A stretch of 11,191 nucleotides of DNA. Origin: Planctomycetales bacterium. Lineage in GTDB: Bacteria; Planctomycetota; Planctomycetia; Pirellulales; Thermoguttaceae. Shown piece by piece: positions 1-4,857 of the stretch (position 1 is the stretch's first letter; each line of letters begins with the position of its first letter). The stretch covers positions 1 through 11,191 of the forward strand of contig SKJM01000173.1 in assembly GCA_007122045.1 (NCBI GenBank). The letters are read 5' to 3'. The notes beneath the pieces are model-generated. The model was not told the DNA's origin and did no database searches. It saw only the letters and a program-made list of their open reading frames with translations. The translations under genes were made by a program, and so were the position numbers.

Positions 1-264
1 CTCGTCCGGGTGGGGCAGTACCTGCCGGAGTATTGGGTCCTGTGCATCGCCGTGGCCTATACGGTCCAGCAAGGTGCGCGGCACGAGCATCGGGAACCGC
101 CGGTCCGGCTCCTCGGCGGCGGCCGCGACGGCCGGGTCGAGCCCCAGCAGCCGGCACAATTCGCCGGGCGAGCGGATCGCGCCCGCCAGGGCGTCCTGCC
201 AGTCGCCGGGCGCGGGCGGCGCCGCGGCCGAATCGGAGCGTGCTTTCGTCCAAGAAGTTGCCAT
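1..264 (-). CDS. epmB: EF-P beta-lysylation protein EpmB (lysine 2,3-aminomutase family), N-terminal 88 codons only
   Basis: Partial gene: the ATG is at 264-262 and the frame stays open to base 1, so the rest lies outside the window. EpmB is a radical-SAM enzyme that converts L-lysine to (R)-beta-lysine, which EpmA then attaches to elongation factor P. The visible part resembles the N-terminus of E. coli EpmB: DWQDAL at residues 21-26, PGELCRLLGLDP at 33-44, FPMLVPRTLLDRI at 57-69 and the DPILRQVLP block at 76-84. The radical-SAM CxxxCxxC motif would lie further on and is not visible. The gene is divergent from efp across a 59-bp gap in which I see no convincing promoter. An upstream ATG at 275-273 is out of frame. 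The assignment rests on recalled family sequence plus the neighbouring efp and epmA. A plain lysine 2,3-aminomutase is the alternative, but the context argues against it. Confidence 0.85.
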   Translation of the reverse strand, partial: MATSWTKARSDSAAAPPAPGDWQDALAGAIRSPGELCRLLGLDPAVAAAAEEPDRRFPMLVPRTLLDRIGHGDAQDPILRQVLPHPDE

Positions 265-323
265 GGCGGCGACATCGTACCATAACCCGTCCCATCCCAC
301 AAAGCGTTACGGAATCTGAAATC

Positions 324-893
324 GTGGCTAGTTACAACACCAGCGAGTTCCGCAAGGGGCTCAAAGTTCAGATCGACGGCGACCCCTACCTGATGCTCGA
401 GTGCAATTTCGTCAAGCCGGGCAAGGGGCAGGCCCTGTACAAGTGCCGTCTGCGCAACCTCGTGCGCAACACGGTCCTCGACCGCACCTGGAAGAGCGGC
501 GACTCGCTCGAAGCGGCCGACGTCGAGGAAGTCGAGGCCCAGTACCTCTACCGCCAGGCCGACACGTTCGTATTCATGGACACCAACACGTACGAGCAGT
601 ACGAACTCGACAAGGACCTGGTCGACGATGCCTGGAAGTACCTCAAAGAAGGCATGATGTGCAGCATCATGCTGTTCAACAATCAGCCGATCGGCATGAC
701 GCCGCCGAACCACGTGGTGCTGAAGGTCGAATACTGCGAGCCGGGCGCCAAGGGCAACACGGCCACGAACGTCACCAAGCCGGCGGAAGTGGAAACCGGC
801 GCCACGATCGAATGCCCCTCGTTCGTCAACATCGGCGACATGATCCGCGTCGACACCCGCACCGGCGAGTACATCGAACGCGCGCGGGAGTAG
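324..893 (+). CDS. efp: Elongation factor P (EF-P), GTG start
   Basis: 189 residues, the usual EF-P length (E. coli 188). EF-P binds between the P and E sites of the ribosome and promotes peptide bond formation at consecutive prolines. The start is GTG at 324, giving (M)ASYNTSEFRKGLK, the standard EF-P N-terminus; the frame stays open upstream but that part is non-homologous. The N-terminal KOW-like domain (about 1-64) carries VKPGKGQA with the tip lysine at position 34, the residue beta-lysylated by EpmA in E. coli. Two OB-fold domains follow. The C-terminal family signature is visible: VETGATIECPSF, then NIGDMIRVDTRTGEYIER. Only a weak ribosome site (GGA at 311-313) precedes the start. The neighbours epmB and epmA agree with lysine-type modification rather than the Arg32 rhamnosylation type. 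Confidence 0.97.
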   Translation: MASYNTSEFRKGLKVQIDGDPYLMLECNFVKPGKGQALYKCRLRNLVRNTVLDRTWKSGDSLEAADVEEVEAQYLYRQADTFVFMDTNTYEQYELDKDLVDDAWKYLKEGMMCSIMLFNNQPIGMTPPNHVVLKVEYCEPGAKGNTATNVTKPAEVETGATIECPSFVNIGDMIRVDTRTGEYIERARE

Positions 894-929
894 GGGGGCA
901 AGGACTCCGGCAAGAAAGGGGTTGATGCT

Positions 930-1865
930 ATGCTCACCTCGTTGCGATTGAAAGGATACCGCGGATTCCGCGACTACGGCGTTGCGGGACTGGCCCGCGT
1001 GAACCTGCTGGGCGGCCGCAACAACTGCGGCAAGACGAGCATCCTGGAGGCGGTCCACCTGCTGGAGTCCGGGGCCGATCCGGAAGTGCTCATGCAAATT
1101 GCGGAACGGCGCGGTGAGGTGCTTGCCGCAACTCCTACCCGGCACGGATACCGCGTGGACACAACGCCAACGCCCACGTGCGCCCACTTCTTTTACGGTC
1201 ACGACTTTGCCAAGAGCCACGATTTCGGAATTTCGGGGGATGGCGAGGGCGGCCGCCGAAGCACGACAGTCGTCGTGCTTCGCGAGATCGACCTCGCTGG
1301 GGAGCAGCAAGCTGGCAAACCAATGGGAGCCGGGTCTGCCGGGCCGTCGTTACAAGTCTTCAATAAGCCTGAGACACCCTCGGCGAATTTCTATATTCCG
1401 GTGACGGAAGAGGGCGCAATGCTGAAAACCCGCACAACGCCGCCTGGACGTCGGGGCCCCGTCGGGTCCAAGAAAGGTCCGCCTGTTGTATTCGTCGCTC
1501 CCGATTCGCTGATCCTACAGTCGATGAGCGACATGTGGAATGAAGTCGTCAAGGAACGGAGGGAACGGGAAGTCATTGACGCGATGCGCATTCTGGAACC
1601 TGACTTGGAAGACATTTCGGAATTGGTCGCCGCAGATGATCCGCTTATCGACCATGCCACCACGGCTACGGCCACGGCAAAGCAACTCGGCGCCAAGTTC
1701 TCAAAGCCTGACACCAAGAAAGCGACTCTCCACACTTGGCTGGCATGGCAGAAAGAGCCGGGAAAGCCATACGGAACGGCGATCCGTGCCCGGTACTTCC
1801 GAGTCGATAGCCCTGCCGCGCAACAATTCGTCGCTTGGTTCAAGAGATTGTTCACGATCCGATGA
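930..1865 (+). CDS. Chimeric remnant: AAA/OLD-like ATPase N-half joined to a DUF3226-like C-terminal tail
   Basis: 311 residues in an uninterrupted frame, with a good Shine-Dalgarno (AAAGGGG, 915-921) 8 bases before the ATG. Residues 1-45 are the start of an ABC-type AAA ATPase: RLKGYRGFRDY, then Walker A GGRNNCGKTS at 28-37 and ILEAVHLLESG. Residues 184-230 (PPVVFVAPDSL, then VIDAMRILEPDLEDI) match the stretch such ATPases carry just before their signature, Walker B and H-loop regions. Those regions are absent. From about residue 240 the sequence changes character and ends with HTWLAWQKEPGKP, AIRARYF and DSPAAQQFVAWFKRLF, which I recognise as the tail of DUF3226-type proteins, commonly encoded just downstream of such ATPases. 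I infer an internal deletion fusing two adjacent genes. The product should not be a working ATPase. Codon choice looks less GC-biased than in efp or epmA, suggesting acquired DNA. The TGA overlaps the epmA start. Confidence 0.7.
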   Translation: MLTSLRLKGYRGFRDYGVAGLARVNLLGGRNNCGKTSILEAVHLLESGADPEVLMQIAERRGEVLAATPTRHGYRVDTTPTPTCAHFFYGHDFAKSHDFGISGDGEGGRRSTTVVVLREIDLAGEQQAGKPMGAGSAGPSLQVFNKPETPSANFYIPVTEEGAMLKTRTTPPGRRGPVGSKKGPPVVFVAPDSLILQSMSDMWNEVVKERREREVIDAMRILEPDLEDISELVAADDPLIDHATTATATAKQLGAKFSKPDTKKATLHTWLAWQKEPGKPYGTAIRARYFRVDSPAAQQFVAWFKRLFTIR

Positions 1866-2896
1866 GTGGCGATGCCGAAGGCCTACAACGATCGGTTTGG
1901 AAGTGCCCGGGCGAGGCCTCGTCCCAGCCCGACTATCTCCCCTCGGCCACCCTGGCCGCCCTGTGGTTCCGCGCGGAACTGCTCAAGCGGCTGCGGGCGT
2001 TTTTCGATGAGCGCGGGTTCCTGGAAGTCGATACGCCCATCCTCTCGGCCGATACGGTGGTCGACCGGCACTTAGCGGCGTTTTCCACCGAGCTGCCCTG
2101 CGGGCCGGGCCGGCCGCCGCGCAGGCTGTGGCTGCAAACCTCGCCGGAGTTTCCCATGAAGCGGCTGTTGGCCGCCGGCGCCGAGGCCATCTACCAGGTG
2201 GCGCACGTGTTCCGGCGGGACGAAATCGGCCCGCTGCATAACCCTGAGTTCACCATGGTGGAATGGTACCGCGCGGGCGACGGCCCCGAGCAGGGGATGC
2301 AGTTCCTGAGCGACTTGTGCGAGGCCATGTTGGATCGAGGCCCGGCCGAGCGGGTGAGCTATCGCGAGGCGTTCGCGCGGCACGTGGGGCTCGATCCGTT
2401 GACCGTGCCGACCGAAGCTCTTGTAGCCCGATGCCGCGCGCTGCGTCTTGCCGTTCCGCCGGGGTCCGCCGAGGACGACCGCGACACGTGGCTCGACTTC
2501 CTGCTGGGCGAATGCGTGCAGGCGCACCTCGGCCGCCCGCGCCCCGTCATCGTGTACGACTACCCGGCCTCGCAGGCGATGCTGGCCCGGGTGCGCGCCG
2601 ACGATCCCCCCGTGGCCGAGCGGTTCGAGCTGTACGTGGACGGCATCGAGTTGGCCAACGGCTACCACGAATTGCTCGACGCTGCCGAGCTGCGCCGCCG
2701 CAACCGCTCGGTCAACGCGCAGCGCCGGGCCGACGGCAACGCCGCCCTGCCCGAAGGAAGCCGCTTGCTCGACGCCATGGAGGCCGGCCTGCCCGCGGCC
2801 GTCGGCGTGGCCCTCGGGTTCGACCGGCTGGTCATGCTCGCCTTCGGGGCAACGCGCCTGGCCGAGGTGCTGGCGTTTCCGATGGGCCGGGCATAG
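1862..2896 (+). CDS. epmA: EF-P--(R)-beta-lysine ligase EpmA (GenX/PoxA/YjeA)
   Basis: 344 residues (E. coli 325). EpmA is a class II lysyl-tRNA synthetase paralogue without an anticodon-binding domain. It activates (R)-beta-lysine with ATP and transfers it to Lys34 of EF-P. Seen: motif 1 region LLKRLRAFFDERGFLEVDTP at 40-59; TSPEFPMKRLL at 93-103; motif 2 VFRRDEIGPLHNPEFTMVEW at 117-136; VYDYPASQA at 231-239; GIELANGYHEL at 261-271; motif 3 GVALGFDRLVML at 315-326. No N-terminal OB domain is present, which separates it from LysS. I chose ATG 1862 because it overlaps the preceding stop as ATGA and leaves a ~27-residue lead to the conserved LPSATL. An in-frame ATG at 1835 lies inside the upstream gene and is less likely. 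It is encoded downstream of efp and probably cotranscribed. Confidence 0.95.
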   Translation: MSGDAEGLQRSVWKCPGEASSQPDYLPSATLAALWFRAELLKRLRAFFDERGFLEVDTPILSADTVVDRHLAAFSTELPCGPGRPPRRLWLQTSPEFPMKRLLAAGAEAIYQVAHVFRRDEIGPLHNPEFTMVEWYRAGDGPEQGMQFLSDLCEAMLDRGPAERVSYREAFARHVGLDPLTVPTEALVARCRALRLAVPPGSAEDDRDTWLDFLLGECVQAHLGRPRPVIVYDYPASQAMLARVRADDPPVAERFELYVDGIELANGYHELLDAAELRRRNRSVNAQRRADGNAALPEGSRLLDAMEAGLPAAVGVALGFDRLVMLAFGATRLAEVLAFPMGRA

Positions 2897-2959
2897 CCGA
2901 GGAGAACGCCCCGCCGCCATCGTGGCCATCTCGCGTCCCGAGGGGAATCGACTACGTCG

Positions 2960-3442
2960 TTAATCCAGCCATGCTAGGTCCAGTTCGATCGGCAACCCGT
3001 CGATGACAAGCCGTCGTCCTTCTGGGTCCAGCTCGACGTGCGGCGTTCGCCGGGTTGCGTCGGGACCGGCTTCGAGAAGGAACTTGATCAACCAGTCGTC
3101 CGGCGGCGCGTACTCGTGGTCCTCGTAGACCACGACGGCCTCTGGGGAAGGGATCAAATCGAAGTGCCGGTGGAGGGCGGCCTTCTCGAACTCCGGAGCG
3201 AAGCTCTTCGCCACAACGGCGCGAACTCGCGCCGCATCGAGGAACTCGGCCAATCGTTCCGCCTCCGGCCCGGCGGCGAAGTCGCACCCGGCGAAAACAA
3301 GATCGCCTTCGGCCACATCCGACGCGAAACGAGCCGCCGTACGTCTGTCGGAACCCGTCACGTTCTTGCAGGGTTGACGCTTGTCTGTCGCCCGCACCAG
3401 CGCTCCCGAGGGAACACCGTCTCCGAACTTCCAAACTCGCAT
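2960..3442 (-). CDS. Stand-alone LeuD/aconitase-swivel-like domain protein lacking the usual active-site loop
   Basis: 160 residues. The start ATG at 3442-3440 is set by a strong Shine-Dalgarno (GGGAGG, 3454-3449) 6 bases away; the longer frame from 3487 has no such support. The N-terminus MRVWKFGDGVPSGALV resembles 3-isopropylmalate dehydratase small subunits (typically RVWKFGDD-x-DTD). The core GDLVFAGCDFAAG at 46-58, followed by ARVRAVVAKSFAPEF at 71-85, follows the swivel-domain pattern GD-VVAG-NFGCGSSREHA...G-RAVIA-SFA-IF. The end, VELDPEGRRLVIDG, resembles the LeuD C-terminus. The substrate-binding loop GCGSSREHA is replaced by AAGPEAERL and the DTD is lost, so isomerase activity is unlikely; a binding or regulatory role, or decay, is possible. 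No large-subunit partner is in the window. It is convergent with epmA (63 bp apart). The family call is made by eye and is moderate. Confidence 0.55.
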   Translation of the reverse strand: MRVWKFGDGVPSGALVRATDKRQPCKNVTGSDRRTAARFASDVAEGDLVFAGCDFAAGPEAERLAEFLDAARVRAVVAKSFAPEFEKAALHRHFDLIPSPEAVVVYEDHEYAPPDDWLIKFLLEAGPDATRRTPHVELDPEGRRLVIDGLPIELDLAWLD

Positions 3443-3448
3443 ACACTG

Positions 3449-3454
3449 CCTCCC
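3449..3454 (-). promoter_or_regulatory. Shine-Dalgarno (GGGAGG) fixing the start of the swivel-domain gene
   Basis: On the minus strand GGGAGG is followed after 6 bases by ATG (3442-3440). This decides for the 160-residue start over an upstream in-frame ATG at 3487. Confidence 0.8.
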
Positions 3455-3550
3455 TTTGCTCAAGGGTTTGCATTGGAGGAGCGCCATACGTCCGCTTCTC
3501 GCCGATGGTTTGAGCCAATTGTCGGCAAGAACCGTACTGAGGCAATCTGT

Positions 3551-3579
3551 ATACTATCACAATTTTGTGGTCCCGTCAA
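3551..3579 (-). promoter_or_regulatory. Sigma70-type promoter for the swivel-domain gene
   Basis: On the minus strand: TTGACG (-35, 3579-3574), a 17-base spacer, and TAGTAT (-10, 3556-3551). The -35 matches the consensus at 5 of 6 bases and the -10 at 4 of 6. The expected transcription start near 3543 gives a leader of about 100 bases. The rest of the 269-bp gap (3443-3711) contains no gene I can recognise, and I see no T-tailed hairpin after the upstream gene ending at 3712. Confidence 0.55.
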
Positions 3580-3711
3580 GGTGCCCGGCGGAATCTGAGA
3601 AAAATTCCCCGCAGAATCCACTCACGCGAGTACATCAACACCACCTGAGCGAGCTACGCCCGCAGAGAGCTAGTGAAGCTGGGCAACTTAGGCGACGCCG
3701 AGCAGAAGGAC

Positions 3712-4443
3712 TTATTCCTCAACGGTGCGAGCGAACAGTTCGCGCGCCCTTCTCTGTGCCGCTTCGCACAGGAAGTGCGGGAGAGTGGCCGGATCTCGTG
3801 GCGACATGTCCAACGGGTCGAATTCGGTGGCGGCCTGGGTTAGGAGCCGCGCATCGTTCAACACACGGAACTCGGGCGTATCGAGCGCCACCTCCTCACG
3901 GAAGGCCTCCAGCAGTTGTACGACCTTTACAATTACCGATTCGTCGAGTTCTACAGAACGCAGTAATTCGCCGGGCGTGTCGGCAGGCGATTCGCCGGTC
4001 GTGCGACCGGCCTTGTCCGATCCAGGGTGGACGTGGCCGTGAACATGCGGCAATAAGAGGGCAGCGGCCAGCACGACGCGCGGATCACCTCCCACCCGAG
4101 AAAGCAATTCGCCGGCGTGCTGAAACATCAGCAAAGACCTCGCAAATTGCGATTCGTCGTGCCGCAGCCAGGCCTCCACGGCAGTCATCAGTCGGTTGGC
4201 CAGTGCCGTGTCAACCAAAGCGCCGGCCTTCGACGGCGCCCTGCCGATGCACTGCTCGGCAAACTCGCACCAGGTGGTGCAATCGAAAGCGCCCCTGGGA
4301 TTGGTGAAGCGATGCCCGCAACGCCGGCACCGGGCCTTGGGTTCGTCCTTGAACACCTCGACCGGATGCGCGCAGCGCGGGCAAGGAACATCGAAGGCCA
4401 TGTCGGCCGTCCAGGACCGGGTATCCTGACCGGGGCACCGCAT
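3712..4443 (-). CDS. Zinc-ribbon protein with degenerate HD-fold-like domain
   Basis: 243 residues, starting at ATG 4443-4441 behind GAGGAG (4458-4453). An internal in-frame ATG at 4401 has no ribosome site. The N-terminal part is a zinc ribbon, with Cys21-x2-Cys24 and Cys39-x2-Cys42 (CPRC, CRRC), followed by a second cysteine group at 55, 59 and 65 (CTTWCEFAEQC). Residues 100-230 are helical. Phe-Gln-His109-Ala-Gly-Glu-Leu and then DPRVVLAAALL (120-130) follow the pattern leading into the HD dyad of HD phosphohydrolases. The dyad itself is replaced by Leu-Pro, followed at once by His133-x-His-x-His-x-His139. Catalysis of the classical HD type is therefore doubtful; the histidines could still bind metal. 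It lies downstream of the formate dehydrogenase operon on the same strand, separated from moaD by 150 bp with inverted repeats, so it may be part of that operon. The exact function is unknown. Confidence 0.7.
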   Translation of the reverse strand: MRCPGQDTRSWTADMAFDVPCPRCAHPVEVFKDEPKARCRRCGHRFTNPRGAFDCTTWCEFAEQCIGRAPSKAGALVDTALANRLMTAVEAWLRHDESQFARSLLMFQHAGELLSRVGGDPRVVLAAALLLPHVHGHVHPGSDKAGRTTGESPADTPGELLRSVELDESVIVKVVQLLEAFREEVALDTPEFRVLNDARLLTQAATEFDPLDMSPRDPATLPHFLCEAAQRRARELFARTVEE

Positions 4444-4452
4444 CGGAAATCA

Positions 4453-4458
4453 CTCCTC
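4453..4458 (-). promoter_or_regulatory. Shine-Dalgarno (GAGGAG) fixing the start of the zinc-ribbon/HD-like gene
   Basis: GAGGAG on the minus strand lies 9 bases before ATG 4443-4441. No comparable site precedes the internal ATG at 4401. Confidence 0.65.
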
Positions 4459-4474
4459 GTTGGCTCGTTCGTTT

Positions 4475-4501
4475 CCACGTGCCGAACCGCTTGGCACGTG
4501 G
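4475..4501. repeat. Perfect 9-bp inverted repeat around a 9-base loop
   Basis: The arms CCACGTGCC (4475-4483) and GGCACGTGG (4493-4501) are exact reverse complements, separated by GAACCGCTT. Each arm contains the palindrome CACGTG. It lies between the moaD-like gene and the zinc-ribbon gene. No T-run follows on either strand, so it is not a classical intrinsic terminator. It may be an mRNA-stabilising hairpin, a protein-binding site or part of a dispersed repeat. Confidence 0.75.
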
Positions 4502-4549
4502 GTGAAGTAAGGCTGCCGCGGCGCCCGCAACCACCCACCCTACGCGGGC
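4498..4549. repeat. Nested inverted repeats, possible REP-like intergenic element
   Basis: Two further inverted pairs overlap the hairpin region: GTGGGTG (4498-4504) with CACCCAC (4532-4538), and GCCCGC (4523-4528) with GCGGGC (4544-4549). The motif ACCACCCACCCTACG resembles short palindromic repeats scattered between genes in several bacterial phyla. That it is repeated elsewhere in this genome is a guess; there is only one copy in the window. Confidence 0.35.
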
Positions 4550-4593
4550 TTCCTCCGCACGTCGTTGATCCTCCCCGCGAGGCCGGACTGCAG

Positions 4594-4857
4594 CTACCCG
4601 CCGGCGTCGGCCGGAAGGATCAGCAGGCAGTCGCCGGGGGCGACCGGAGTCGTCGGATCGTTGATAAACCGGTCGCCGTTGAGGTTCGCCAGGTAGCCCG
4701 GCCGCAGGCGGCCCGGGCCGAGGCACGACTGGGCCAATTGGGGAAACCGGCGGGCGAGGTCGATCAACACCTCGTCGAGCCGGCCGCCGGCGGCGGTGGT
4801 CGCCGCGACGCCGGCCGCGCGGCGGGCGATGCCGAACAGTTCCACGCGGACGTTCAT
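4594..4857 (-). CDS. MoaD/ThiS-family ubiquitin-like sulfur carrier
   Basis: 87 residues beginning MNVRVELFGIARRAAG and ending LLILPADAGG. The C-terminal Gly-Gly and the beta-grasp layout (VRVELFG strand, LDEVLIDLARRFPQL helix, LANLNGDRF, VAPGDCLLILP) are typical of MoaD. Its Gly-Gly is adenylated and thiocarboxylated, and the sulfur goes to molybdopterin through MoaE; neither MoaE nor MoeB is in the window. The ATG overlaps the fdhA stop as ATGA (4857-4854), implying coupled translation with an enzyme that needs the cofactor. A ThiS role is less likely in this setting. Some anaerobes carry MoaD-like genes beside tungsten aldehyde oxidoreductases, and such a gene lies 5 kb away here. Confidence 0.88.
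   Translation of the reverse strand: MNVRVELFGIARRAAGVAATTAAGGRLDEVLIDLARRFPQLAQSCLGPGRLRPGYLANLNGDRFINDPTTPVAPGDCLLILPADAGG

Noticed and set aside
33..323. Long N-terminal extension of the efp frame upstream of GTG 324
   Set aside because: It is not EF-P-like, overlaps epmB on the other strand, and the EF-P N-terminus begins exactly at the GTG.
57..1310. 417-codon open frame on the minus strand over efp and the ATPase gene
   Set aside because: Low-complexity translation antisense to efp and not in the epmB frame; a GC-rich shadow.
2897..2959. Bidirectional terminator between convergent epmA and the swivel-domain gene
   Set aside because: Only a very short stem (CTCG/CGAG) is visible, with no T-run; not supportable.
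3580..3711. Possible decayed coding remnant upstream of the swivel gene promoter
   Set aside because: Short frames exist (for example a stretch reading ELVKLGNLGDAEQKD around 3666-3710), but they are interrupted and match no family I know.
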